A DNA stretch of 64,000 nt. It comes from JANQOH01 sp965200095. GTDB taxonomy: Bacteria; Pseudomonadota; Alphaproteobacteria; UBA7887. The DNA lies in contig OZ241350.1 of NCBI GenBank assembly GCA_965200095.1, positions 2,418,001-2,482,000 on the forward strand. Reading direction: 5' to 3'. The translations under genes and the position numbers were made by a program. Of this stretch, positions 50,754-59,756 are shown in pieces (the first letter of the stretch is position 1; every line of letters begins with the position of its first letter). A model generated the notes under the pieces. That model was not told the DNA's origin. It saw only the letters and a program-made list of their open reading frames with translations, and ran no database searches.

Positions 50754-51603
50754 GCGCGCAATTGACCCCAGCCCGCGCCGTTGGACAAGCGCCGTCGCCG
50801 CGGCGCTGGCGGCGCTGCTCCCGGCGTTCGTCGCCGGCGCCGCGCCGACCGACGGCCTCGACCCCGGCGAGCACGGCCGCGTCGCCGAGGTCGTCGATGG
50901 CGACACCGTCGTTCTCGACGGCGGGCCGAGCGTCCGTCTCGTCGGGCTTCAGGCCCCGAAACTGGCGCTCGGCCGGCCCGGCGTCGAGGACTGGCCCATG
51001 TCCGGCGAAGCGCGCGACGCCCTCGCCGCCCTCGTCTTCGACCGCGAAGTGACGTTGCGTTACGGCGGCGCGCGGCGCGACCGCCACGGGCGCGCCCTCG
51101 CCCATCTCGTCCGCGCCGGGGACGGCCTGTGGGTGCAGCGGGCGATGATCGAGGCCGGCATGGCGCGGGTCTACGGCTTTGCCGACAACCGCGCGCTGCT
51201 GCCCGAACTGCTCGCGGCCGAGCGCGCCGCCCGGGCTGCCGGACTCGGCATCTGGCGGCATCCGCGATACCGCGTCCGCGGCGCGGCGGGACTCGACGAT
51301 GCGATCGGCGGTTTCCATATCGTCGAGGCCGTGGTGCATGACGCCGCCATCGTGCGCGGGCGGGTGTTTCTCAATTTCGGCGCCGACTGGCGCACCGATT
51401 TCACCGTCACCATCGCCCGGCGCGACCGGCGGACGTTCGAATCCGTTTTCGCCGCCGCCGGAGTCGGCGACCTCACCGCGCTGACGGGGCGGCGCGTGCG
51501 GGCGCGCGGCTGGCTGCGCGAGCGCAACGGCCCGCAGATCGTCGCCACCCACCCCGAGCAGATCGAACTGCTCGCGCCGGAGCCGACCCAACCGGGGGAG
51601 TGA
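50752..51603 (+). CDS. Thermonuclease family protein with altered active site
   Basis: The product (283 aa) has a signal peptide (VAAALAALLPAFVAGA) followed by an SNase-like domain (VAEVVDGDTVVLDGGPSVRLVGLQAPKL to RRDRHGRALAHLV). In active thermonucleases the strand reads RLxGIDAPE, where Asp and Glu are the metal ligand and general base; here both are replaced (LQAPK). The Arg of DRHGRAL is kept. A C-terminal OB-like domain (GRVFLNFGADWRTDFTVTIAR, LTGRRVRARGWL) follows. Probably a periplasmic binding protein rather than a nuclease. It ends 3 bp before the next gene. Confidence 0.8.
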   Translation: MRAIDPSPRRWTSAVAAALAALLPAFVAGAAPTDGLDPGEHGRVAEVVDGDTVVLDGGPSVRLVGLQAPKLALGRPGVEDWPMSGEARDALAALVFDREVTLRYGGARRDRHGRALAHLVRAGDGLWVQRAMIEAGMARVYGFADNRALLPELLAAERAARAAGLGIWRHPRYRVRGAAGLDDAIGGFHIVEAVVHDAAIVRGRVFLNFGADWRTDFTVTIARRDRRTFESVFAAAGVGDLTALTGRRVRARGWLRERNGPQIVATHPEQIELLAPEPTQPGE

Positions 51604-51606
51604 GCC

Positions 51607-52470
51607 ATGCTCTACCGCGATTTCGCCACCGCAGAAGCGATCGACCGCGAATACAACCTCGTTCAGGCGGTCCCCGACGCCGGCGCCATTGCCGACGGCT
51701 GGGCGGCGCGAAGCGAAGGCGCCCGCGCGGCGCTCGACGGCGCGCTCGGCGTCCGCTACGGGCCGACGCGCACGGAATATGCGGACATCTTCCCGCCCGC
51801 CGGCGCCGCCGGGCCGTCGCCGGCGCATGTGTTCATTCATGGCGGCTACTGGCGCCGCTTCGGCGCCCGCGATTTCAGCTTCGTCGCGCGCCCGCTGGTC
51901 GCGCGCGGCGCGGTCGTCGCGGTGGTCAACTACGCGCTCTGCCCCGAAGTGTCGGTCGGCGAGATCCTGCGTCAGTGCCGCGCCGCGCTCGCCTGGGTTC
52001 ACGACCGCATTGCCGATTACGGCGGCGACCCGGCGCGCATCTCGGTTTCCGGCCATTCCGCCGGCGGCCACCTCGCCGCCATGGCGCTGGCGACCGACTG
52101 GCCGGGCGTCTACGGACGGCCCGCCGATCTGATCAAGGCCGCGGTCCCCATCAGCGGCGTCTTCGACCTTGCGCCGATCCCCTACACCTTCGTTCAGCCG
52201 TGGGTGCAGCTGGGTTGGAACGAAGTGCGCACGCTCAGCCCGATAAACCGCATCCCGCCGGGAACCGCGCCGGTGACGGTAGCCGTCGGCGGCGCCGAAA
52301 CCGCGGAATTCGTGCGCCAGAGCAAGGCGTGGCGCGACGCGCTCCGCAACGCCGGCCGCGAGGCCCATTGGCTTGAAATCCCCGGCCGCCACCATTTCGA
52401 CATCCTCGACGAACTGGAGGCCCCGAACAGCGCCCTGTCCCAAGCCTTCGCCAGGGCCATCGGCCTGTAG
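51607..52470 (+). CDS. Alpha/beta hydrolase, kynurenine formamidase-like
   Basis: The product (287 aa) has the HGGYW oxyanion motif (VFIHGGYWRRFG), the nucleophile elbow SVSGHSAGGHLAA near residue 157, and a late Asp/His region with IPGRHHFDILDEL. HGGYW is characteristic of the arylformamidase/AFMID subgroup, which deformylates N-formylkynurenine. No other tryptophan-catabolism gene is nearby, so a broader esterase role is possible. RBS GGGGGAG overlaps the end of the preceding gene; the two are probably cotranscribed. Confidence 0.85.
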   Translation: MLYRDFATAEAIDREYNLVQAVPDAGAIADGWAARSEGARAALDGALGVRYGPTRTEYADIFPPAGAAGPSPAHVFIHGGYWRRFGARDFSFVARPLVARGAVVAVVNYALCPEVSVGEILRQCRAALAWVHDRIADYGGDPARISVSGHSAGGHLAAMALATDWPGVYGRPADLIKAAVPISGVFDLAPIPYTFVQPWVQLGWNEVRTLSPINRIPPGTAPVTVAVGGAETAEFVRQSKAWRDALRNAGREAHWLEIPGRHHFDILDELEAPNSALSQAFARAIGL

Positions 52471-52655
52471 CCCCGCCCCTACCCAACGCAAATACCCTGT
52501 CCGATCCAACGCCCATGCGCAGACCCGTAGCGAGAATCGCAGGGCGCCGGTTGCGCTGGCCCGCTGCTCCCCCTTACAGTCGCCCCAAGTAGCGACAAGG
52601 CGGCCGCGAGGGCCGGAATTCGCGAGCCCGAGGCGCGGGCGCGCGCCGGGAGCAC

Positions 52656-53471
52656 ATGTCGATGATCGACAGCGAAATCTCCGACAAGGCCAAATCCGTC
52701 GGCAAGGCGAAACGGGCTGTCGACGAGTTGGCCAAAGCGAAACCGGCCGGCGACCTCGAAGCCCTTCCGCTGTTCGAAAAGACCATCGGCGCGCTGCGCG
52801 GCGTGTCCGATAGCGGGCTGATCGAGACGCTTGAAGAAAAAAAGCGGGAAATTCAAGCTCGCGTGGAAGACGCTCTTTCCTTGCGGCGGGAAGATCTGCG
52901 CCGCGCCGCCCGGGACGCCGGATGGAAGACCGACAGATTTCAGAATTACGACCGGGTCGGGTGTTTCCGAGTCGAATACCGGCGCGCCCGTGTGACGATG
53001 TATCTCGGCAGCGAGAAGCTGGACGGGTTCGACGAGGGCAATGGGCAGGCACTGTTCTCCCGTATCGAAAAGGCAAAGGCCGCGTTGGATGATTTTCCCT
53101 TTTCTCGAGACGGGTTTTTTGCGGCGATCAAGGCGGCATTGTCGCTCGCCAAAGCGGGAAATGCGAACCGAGACGGGAAAACGCCGATTCGCACGATATA
53201 TCCCCTGACCGTGCTTGCGCGCCAGAGCCTTGACAACGCCTTCATGAAACGGCCGGAAGGCAAGAATTTCAAGGACTATTCCCTTTGCCAGTTCGTCTAT
53301 GACATGGCCCGCTTCGGAAGGGACGGGTGGATCATGCCCAACGGGGAGCGTCTCTCGAGTCAGACGCCCAACATGGCCACGGTTGCGCGCGGAGCGACAA
53401 TCGCCGTACCCGATTTGAGCGTCGAAGGACAGGCTACCCAAATCGCCGCCTTGTGGATACAACGGGCGTGA
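52656..53471 (+). CDS. Unknown protein heading the ATPase/helicase operon
   Basis: The 271-residue product matches no family that I recognise. The N-terminal 90 residues are strongly helical and charged (IDSEISDKAKSVGKAKRAVDELAKAK, LIETLEEKKREIQARVEDAL). The middle has a beta-rich section (VGCFRVEYRRARVTMYLGSEKL), and the C-terminus has helices (FFAAIKAALSLAKAG) ending in SSQTPNMATVARGATIAVPD. GGGAG precedes the ATG at 52656 (another ATG lies 6 bp later). Its stop overlaps the next start (GTGA). By position it replaces the TerB-type or other accessory protein found in related ATPase/helicase operons; that is inference. Confidence 0.75.
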   Translation: MSMIDSEISDKAKSVGKAKRAVDELAKAKPAGDLEALPLFEKTIGALRGVSDSGLIETLEEKKREIQARVEDALSLRREDLRRAARDAGWKTDRFQNYDRVGCFRVEYRRARVTMYLGSEKLDGFDEGNGQALFSRIEKAKAALDDFPFSRDGFFAAIKAALSLAKAGNANRDGKTPIRTIYPLTVLARQSLDNAFMKRPEGKNFKDYSLCQFVYDMARFGRDGWIMPNGERLSSQTPNMATVARGATIAVPDLSVEGQATQIAALWIQRA

Positions 53472-54658
53472 ATTCGGCGCGCCCGCGCCAGATTCTGGCG
53501 ACGCTGGCGGCAACGGGAGTCCCGCCCTCCGACGGCGCGGCGGCGGCGCGCCTGTCCGTCGGGACGGACGACGCGCTCGCGCGCATTGAGGACGAGACCT
53601 TCCCGTTCGTCGCGTCCGGCGGAGCGGATATTCAATTCGTATATGCGCCTTACGGTCGCGGGAAAACCCATTTTCTGCGGACTCTCGAACATCTCTCGCG
53701 GGAACGCGGGTTTGTGACGGCGAACATCGATTGTCGGGACGGCGACAGCCCGTTCGCCTCCCTCGTCGAGACCTATCGCGCAATCGCCCGAGCCATGTCC
53801 CCGCCCGTCGAGGGGCAATATTTCAGCGGCGTCGGCATCGGGCGGGTTATAGAGGCCCAGCTCAATGGCGAATCCGGCGCCGCCGAACGCCTTGTCGAAA
53901 GCGTCCGCTCGGCGACCTCCCTGCCCCCGGACTACCGCAACCTGATCCGGTCGCACGCGACTGTCGCCGCCGGCGAAAGCGACGAACTCTATGCCGATTT
54001 GGACGCCCTGCTGGGGGCGGTGAGCACACGCCGCGTCGCTCCCGGACGCCTGTCCCGACAGCATCCGTGGCTGCCCCGGCCCCTCGGCAAGCTCGCCCGC
54101 AGAAATGCGGGATTCTGGCTGCGCGCCCTGCTGGCAACGCCGCGGGTTCTGGGCTATGCCGGTCTTGTGGTCCTGTTCGATGAGACCGAGACCGTGCTCA
54201 GCCGGGGCGGACCAAAACGGATCCAGACGAGATTGTCGCATCTGCGCACCTTTATCGACTATCTGGCCGTCGGCGCCGTGCCGGGATGCGCCATTTACTA
54301 CGCCACGGCGGAGGACTTCGTCGAAACGACCGGCCAGTATCTCGGCGCACTGGCCCAGCGCGTAGAACGGCTGCGCGTCGTCGCTTTGGAACGCGCTCCG
54401 AATCCTCGGGCCGTTTGGGTCGATCTGGATGAGTTGACCGATCCCGGCCCGCGAGACGTTCGCTTCTTCCGCGCGGTCGCCGCGCGTATCGGCGATGTCG
54501 GACGCGAAGCCGGCATGTCGCCCGACCACGTACAGAAACTGATCGATTGGGCGGTTCCCCTTGCGATCGAATATGCCGAGCGGATAGACGAAGGAAATGT
54601 GAGAGAATTCGTAAAGCGCGTCGCGGCGCAGGCCGCCGCGACCCTGGAAGGACGATGA
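53468..54658 (+). CDS. BrxD-like P-loop ATPase 1
   Basis: The product (396 aa) resembles the BREX ATP-binding family (DUF2791, BrxD-like). The Walker A region APYGRGKT is at 60-67; the first Gly of the consensus is replaced by Ala. Walker B is GLVVLFDETE with Asp238-Glu239, followed by a sensor region IYYATAEDFVE. The N-terminus RQILATLAATGVPPSD is nearly repeated in the second ATPase, so the two are paralogues. Start: GTG 53468, overlapping the upstream stop; a GTG 15 bp earlier is possible. The stop overlaps the next ATG (ATGA). Expected to couple ATP hydrolysis to DNA or phage sensing. Confidence 0.85.
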   Translation: MNSARPRQILATLAATGVPPSDGAAAARLSVGTDDALARIEDETFPFVASGGADIQFVYAPYGRGKTHFLRTLEHLSRERGFVTANIDCRDGDSPFASLVETYRAIARAMSPPVEGQYFSGVGIGRVIEAQLNGESGAAERLVESVRSATSLPPDYRNLIRSHATVAAGESDELYADLDALLGAVSTRRVAPGRLSRQHPWLPRPLGKLARRNAGFWLRALLATPRVLGYAGLVVLFDETETVLSRGGPKRIQTRLSHLRTFIDYLAVGAVPGCAIYYATAEDFVETTGQYLGALAQRVERLRVVALERAPNPRAVWVDLDELTDPGPRDVRFFRAVAARIGDVGREAGMSPDHVQKLIDWAVPLAIEYAERIDEGNVREFVKRVAAQAAATLEGR

Positions 54659-55971
54659 TCGTGGATCGCGAACGACGAGAAATGACGGAGCAGGATGCCC
54701 GCCGGCTATGGGCCACGCTGGCGGCCACGGGAACTGCGCCGACCGATCTGGTGTCCGCGCGCAGCACTCTTCCGACGTACTCCGTCGCCACCGGCCCCTG
54801 GCTGGACCGCCTGGTAAAATGTTACCTTGCCGATCTGTGCCTCGACTCCCCGCATTTCAAGCTGGTTATCGCGCATTACGGAGGCGGAAAAACTCATTTC
54901 CTGATGGAGCTGGGTGATCGGGCGATTAACGAGAATTACGCCGTCGCCTACGTTCCCTGCGCATCCGGCGTCAGCCTCGCGAAGCCGCTGGAGCTGTTCA
55001 GGGAGACCGTAAAGAGGATCATATTCCCCGGCGACGAAGTCTGCAACGGCATTCACGGACTGCTGGACCGCGCACTCGAGGCGAAACGGGAAGACATCCG
55101 CCGGGCGGGTGCGCCGGATGAAGAGGCAGCGCTTGACCGGTGGATTGCCTCCGTCCGAAGGAACCAATATGCCGAAAACGCGTTTGGGCGGGTTATCGGA
55201 GCCGCGCTGCGAAGCGCAAACAGCGAAGACGACGATCCGACGGCGGACGCGGCGGTCAGATGGCTGCAAGGAGATATAGATACCCTGTCGCGGCGAGAAC
55301 TTACGGAACTCCAACTTGCCAGGATGCCGCAGGGCGATTTCGAACGCTTTGGACGCGACATGTTTTTGTCTCTGACAAATTTCCTGCCCGAAGCCGGTGT
55401 CAACGGCCTTGTATTGTTGATGGACGAGGTGGAAACACTGTTCACGGAAAGAGGGAAGGCGTTGCGGCGGGTATTGAGTGCGATGCGCGTGCTGATCGAT
55501 ATCGCCGGCGCGCAGGGACGGCTACCGCTGTTCGGAGTATTTTCCGCAGTGCCGGATATTTTCCCTCAGCTCGACAATTATCCTGCCCTTGCCCAGAGAG
55601 TCTCCGTCAGAGGCGGGACGTTCGATGAAGGCAACGATTTCGCGATGCAGTTGCCTTTGGACAAGATGGAGGGGCAGGAAAGCCTGCTGGCGTCCATCGG
55701 CCGGAAGCTGATCGAGGTCGGCGCTCTTGCGACGGGCTACAATTTCGACGGCGAGGTACAGAGAGGCAATGCGACGGCGCTGGCGCGGATCGCCGTACAG
55801 AGAACCCTGGAAATCGACTCGCGTCGTCTATACATAAAAACTTGGGTGGGGTTGCTCGAATTGCAGAGGAAGAATGGGGAACGAACGTTAAGTCCGAACG
55901 AGCTGGATGACGGATATCGGGGCGCTATCAAGTCAATTGACGAGGACGACCGCGGGGATTACGAGGCGTGA
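54655..55971 (+). CDS. BrxD-like P-loop ATPase 2
   Basis: The product (438 aa) belongs to the same family. RRLWATLAATGTAPTD at 17-31 mirrors the start of ATPase 1. Walker A is AHYGGGKT at 73-80, again with Ala at the first consensus position, and Walker B is GLVLLMDEVE with Asp257-Glu258. PLFGVFSAVPDIFPQLDNYPALAQRV after it is the usual region that reads out nucleotide state in these STAND/ORC-like ATPases. Start and stop each overlap the neighbours by 4 bp (ATGA, GTGA). It has more AT-rich codons than the metabolic genes upstream. Confidence 0.88.
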   Translation: MIVDRERREMTEQDARRLWATLAATGTAPTDLVSARSTLPTYSVATGPWLDRLVKCYLADLCLDSPHFKLVIAHYGGGKTHFLMELGDRAINENYAVAYVPCASGVSLAKPLELFRETVKRIIFPGDEVCNGIHGLLDRALEAKREDIRRAGAPDEEAALDRWIASVRRNQYAENAFGRVIGAALRSANSEDDDPTADAAVRWLQGDIDTLSRRELTELQLARMPQGDFERFGRDMFLSLTNFLPEAGVNGLVLLMDEVETLFTERGKALRRVLSAMRVLIDIAGAQGRLPLFGVFSAVPDIFPQLDNYPALAQRVSVRGGTFDEGNDFAMQLPLDKMEGQESLLASIGRKLIEVGALATGYNFDGEVQRGNATALARIAVQRTLEIDSRRLYIKTWVGLLELQRKNGERTLSPNELDDGYRGAIKSIDEDDRGDYEA

Positions 55972-57356
55972 AGGCTGGCGACGTCGTTCGTCACCCCTCT
56001 TTGGGACGGGGGACTGTGATTGCTGTTCGTCCACGAGCGGGGAACACCGCCGCACTCGTAGATTTCGGTTACCTGGTGGATTGGGTACCGGTGGAAGAGG
56101 TCGGCGAACCGGCGGACGCGCCGGAGCCCGCCGGACCCGAAACAGCCCATGCCGAACACGGACAATCCGGCGAGCCAGGCAATCCCGAACCGCTGCCCGG
56201 GAAATACGTGGACGCAAGGCGGGGCGTTCTGGCGCTCCGACTCGGCCAGGTATTGAGGAGCGATGTGCGAGCGCTGAGCGCGGGTACCGAGCGTGTGCAA
56301 GTCAGGCTGGAGGCCGTTGTCGAAGGCGCGTTGAAACGACAGCCTCGCGCTCTCCTCGTGGAAGGAGCGTGGGGCAGCGGAAAAACTCATACGCTGACCA
56401 TGCTCGACGCCATAGCGACCGACAAGGGCATGGCTTCGAGCTCGATAATCCTCGACGGCGATCGTGTTTGCCTGTCCGATCCGATGGGATTGATGAATGC
56501 AATCGTCGCGTCGTTGCGATATCCGGGCGAACCGGCGCCGAACGGATTGCGGAGGCGCCTCCCGCAATTCCGCCGCGAGGTGGAGAGATGGCGGCCGCGC
56601 ACTCCGGGCGGCCATACGATCGCGAACGCGATCCGCTCGTTGCCCCGGGCGGCGTTCGACAACCCGGACGCGCTGGACGCTTTCGAAGATTATTTGTCCC
56701 TCGATCTGGCTCCCACCGTAGCTGCCGGCAAGCTGCAACAACTCGGATATCGGTATACCCGCCTGCCCGCTATCAAGGCCTGGTATGTAGCCGAGCGCGC
56801 GGCCCGGTTTCGCGAGCTCCTCGCCGGCTGGGCGGAGTTCATCGGCCGGATCGGCGGAAAGGGCCTGTTGGCGATCATCGACGAGCTGGATGTCGAATAC
56901 GCACGCACAATGGGTTGGGGGCAAGCGCAGCGGATAAAAAGAGAGCGGCGAGCGGCCTGCCTGAAAGCCTTGCGAGGATGCCTCGCCTCCGACGTGCCCC
57001 TCGTCGTGGCGTTCGGAAGCGCGCCGGGCGCGGATGTCGCCGAAGAGGACGATCCGGTGCTCGATTTGAGAAAGCATCTCGGGAGCGGGGGACGGCTCGT
57101 TGAGATCCAGGCGCCGCAGCCCGACCTGCCGCAGATGCAAGCAATCGGTATGAAAGTGCTGGACCTTTACGAACGCGCCTATCCGGGACGGATGGACGGA
57201 GTCGACAGGAACTGGCTTGCTCGACAGATCGAGAATCTCGCGAAATCGCATATGAGAAAGGCGAGTCCGGTCCCCAGGCATTTCATTCGCAAGGCGCTGG
57301 AGCTGTTCGACATCGCTCCACAAATCGGATCCGAACGCGCGGGACCGACCGCATGA
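55968..57356 (+). CDS. BrxD-like P-loop ATPase 3 with Tudor-like N-terminus
   Basis: The product is 462 residues from GTG 55968. Residues 1-45 (AGDVVRHPSLGRGTVIAVRP, TAALVDFGYLVDW) look like the small SH3/Tudor-type domain seen at the end of UvrD/PcrA helicases and in CarD-like proteins, which contacts RNA polymerase or DNA. An acidic, proline-rich linker (48-78) leads to the ATPase domain. Walker A is GAWGSGKT (133-140, canonical) and Walker B is GLLAIIDELD (Asp305-Glu306). It is clearly diverged from ATPases 1 and 2. The stop overlaps the helicase ATG (ATGA). Confidence 0.85.
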   Translation: MKAGDVVRHPSLGRGTVIAVRPRAGNTAALVDFGYLVDWVPVEEVGEPADAPEPAGPETAHAEHGQSGEPGNPEPLPGKYVDARRGVLALRLGQVLRSDVRALSAGTERVQVRLEAVVEGALKRQPRALLVEGAWGSGKTHTLTMLDAIATDKGMASSSIILDGDRVCLSDPMGLMNAIVASLRYPGEPAPNGLRRRLPQFRREVERWRPRTPGGHTIANAIRSLPRAAFDNPDALDAFEDYLSLDLAPTVAAGKLQQLGYRYTRLPAIKAWYVAERAARFRELLAGWAEFIGRIGGKGLLAIIDELDVEYARTMGWGQAQRIKRERRAACLKALRGCLASDVPLVVAFGSAPGADVAEEDDPVLDLRKHLGSGGRLVEIQAPQPDLPQMQAIGMKVLDLYERAYPGRMDGVDRNWLARQIENLAKSHMRKASPVPRHFIRKALELFDIAPQIGSERAGPTA

Positions 57357-59545
57357 CGGCAACCGATCGCGATATCGTTCGACGATTGGGGTCTTCGGCG
57401 CGCGCCTTCTTCGGCAATTTCCATCGGTTGCGCGAAACTCAACGGCAAGCCGCAGGGCCCGTTCGGGACGGGAAAAGCGTGCTGCTCGTGTCAGCCACGG
57501 CTTCGGGCAAGACCGAAGCGGTCATGGCGCCGTTGATCGCTCGCCTTGTCGAGACCAGTCCCTCGCGGGAGCGCGCCGTCCGGTTGCTTGTCGTCGCTCC
57601 TACGCGGGCTCTCGTCAACGATCTCGTCGCGCGCATCGACGGCCCGCTGGAACGTATGGCGCTCACCTGCGGGCGACAGACCGGAGATTGGCGCGATAAG
57701 GCGAAGCGCCCGTACGTGCTGGTCACCACCCCGGAGTCGCTCGATTCCATGCTGGTGCGAGATGGAACGACAGTCGACGGACGAGTTGTCGGGCATTCGC
57801 TGGCGGGGGTGAACGCAGTGTTCATCGACGAAGCGCATCTGTTCGACAACACCGCAAGGGGCGATCAGCTGTCCTGGCTATTGGGTCGGCTGCGCCGCGT
57901 CCGGCGGCTGAACGATTCCGGGGCGGGTGGCGAGCATGTTCCGCTTCAGATTTGCGCAGCAAGCGCAACAATAGGCGACCCGGAAGCGCTGGCGGGTCGG
58001 TTGCTCGGCGCGGACGCCGTCGTTTTGAAAGTATCCGGAGTCAGAGAAGTCTCCCTTTTCGGGCCGTCCGGAGCGCCGGTTTGGCGCCTGATCCAGCCCA
58101 CTGACAGCGTATCGGGCGTGATGTCGATGCTGGAGGCGCTGCCGTCGAAGGATCGGGATGCGGAGATCGAGCGCCGGCTTTGGCAAGCGCTGTCGGGCGG
58201 GAACGGTCCGGGTATGCGCAAGGCGCTCGTGTTCGTTCCGACCCGCAGGTTTTGCGACAGGCTTTCCGCCGGTTTGCACGCCGCGTTGCGCCGGCGCCGC
58301 GACATCGCGGTGCTTGCGCATCATGGGAGTCTCGAACGGGAAAAACGCCAGCACGCCGAACGGGCGTTCGCCGAATCTCGCGACGCCGTGATGGTCGCGA
58401 CGACCACGCTGGAAGTGGGCATCGATATCGGCGACGTGGATTTCGTCGCTTTGGTCGGGGCGCCGCCGGGAACACAGGCCTTGATGCAGAGGATCGGGCG
58501 GGCCGGGCGCCGGGTCGGCGGCACGCGGATTCTCGCATTGCCGCGCACCGAAATGGACCGGGCGGCAATGGCGTCGATGCTGATATCGACAAGAGACGGC
58601 CGCCTCGAGCCCGGCGCCCATGCGCGGCGCTGGTCGGTTTTCGTCCAGCAAGCCGCGAGTTTCACCGCGCAGAACGGGTCGCGAGGGCGCCGCCGTGACG
58701 ATTTGCTGGAGTTGGCGCAGGACGTATGGCCGGATCCGCAACCCGGAACCGCCGAAGCGATACTCGACCGCCTCGTCGATTCGGGATATCTGGACCCGGT
58801 TCACGGGAAGCGGGTCGTTCTCGGAGAAGCCTGGTCGGACGCATTCGGTCCCGGCGGGCGCGGGATGCACGCCAACATGGATTCGCCGGCCGGCGCCTTG
58901 CCGGTGGTGGATTCCAGCACTGGCCAGACGATCGCCCATGTGGCGGGGCTGTCCGACATCGAAAAGAGCGTCGCATTGGGAGGCGAGCTGTGGGACGCGC
59001 AGCTCGTGAACGGCGAGGTCCTTCTTTCGGCGAGCGGCGCGGGGCGACCGCGCGGAAGCTTTCGCTATGCTGCGCGCCGTGCGCCTGTCGGCCTCGAGTT
59101 CGCCACCCATGCGCGGCGAGGTTTGGGTTTCGACGAAGTTGACGCGCCGGTCGTCTCGCCCGACGGCGATCCCGTATGGCTGCATTTCGGCGGATCCGCA
59201 TACCAGACGGTTCTCGCGCATATCGCGCCGTCGGTGCGGCCGCTGGCCGGATTGCAGGGCGTCGCCATGGCGGGACAACCCGGCAAGGACGAATTGCGCC
59301 GGCTGGCGTCATCGGAGCGCGCTTTGCGCGACACGGTGGAATCTCTTCACGATTCCCTGAAACATTCGGCGGCGCCAGGCCGCTACCATTCCGATCTGCC
59401 GGAACCCTGTCAGAAGGAAGTAATCGCCGACTTGTTCGACGCGCCTCGCTTCATACAATGGCTGGCAACCCGAAGGATTTGGGACCTCGACGGGGGAGAT
59501 CCCCGGTGGAAATCGATTGACGCCATATTGTCGGACGATGCATAG
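57353..59545 (+). CDS. DEAD/DEAH-box helicase (Lhr/BrxHI-like)
   Basis: The product (730 aa) is a superfamily 2 helicase. Motif I is SATASGKT (47-54), Ia APTRALVNDL, Ib TTPESLDSM, II DEAH (159-162), III SAT, IV VFVPTRRFCDRL, V TTTLEVGIDIG and VI QRIGRAGR (379-386). The spacing and the roughly 340-residue C-terminal region resemble Lhr-type helicases and BrxHI of BREX type 2. It is the last gene of the five-gene coupled operon. It should translocate on DNA using ATP, with the three ATPases as loaders or sensors; that division of labour is inference. A 211-bp gap with no recognisable gene follows. Confidence 0.92.
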   Translation: MTATDRDIVRRLGSSARAFFGNFHRLRETQRQAAGPVRDGKSVLLVSATASGKTEAVMAPLIARLVETSPSRERAVRLLVVAPTRALVNDLVARIDGPLERMALTCGRQTGDWRDKAKRPYVLVTTPESLDSMLVRDGTTVDGRVVGHSLAGVNAVFIDEAHLFDNTARGDQLSWLLGRLRRVRRLNDSGAGGEHVPLQICAASATIGDPEALAGRLLGADAVVLKVSGVREVSLFGPSGAPVWRLIQPTDSVSGVMSMLEALPSKDRDAEIERRLWQALSGGNGPGMRKALVFVPTRRFCDRLSAGLHAALRRRRDIAVLAHHGSLEREKRQHAERAFAESRDAVMVATTTLEVGIDIGDVDFVALVGAPPGTQALMQRIGRAGRRVGGTRILALPRTEMDRAAMASMLISTRDGRLEPGAHARRWSVFVQQAASFTAQNGSRGRRRDDLLELAQDVWPDPQPGTAEAILDRLVDSGYLDPVHGKRVVLGEAWSDAFGPGGRGMHANMDSPAGALPVVDSSTGQTIAHVAGLSDIEKSVALGGELWDAQLVNGEVLLSASGAGRPRGSFRYAARRAPVGLEFATHARRGLGFDEVDAPVVSPDGDPVWLHFGGSAYQTVLAHIAPSVRPLAGLQGVAMAGQPGKDELRRLASSERALRDTVESLHDSLKHSAAPGRYHSDLPEPCQKEVIADLFDAPRFIQWLATRRIWDLDGGDPRWKSIDAILSDDA

Positions 59546-59756
59546 CTTGACAGGGATCGAAGCGACGCAACGGTCGTCGAAACGGCTCAATGCGGCGCAC
59601 CTCGCGTCCCTCCACGCCCCGAAACCGCAACGCAACCATGCACAACCAAGAAGTGGCCCAACATATTGTGATCGGGCCGCAGAGTTGCCACCGCCTGCCG
59701 GACCTGCCGGAAACGGTCGCGCGGACACCGCTCCGATGAACCCGCCGCGCCGGACG

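Noticed and set aside
52656..59545. Complete BREX or DISARM locus
   Set aside because: No PglZ/BrxZ, BrxC/PglY, BrxL, methylase, DrmB (DUF1998) or phospholipase D gene is present; only BrxD- and BrxHI-like components are seen.
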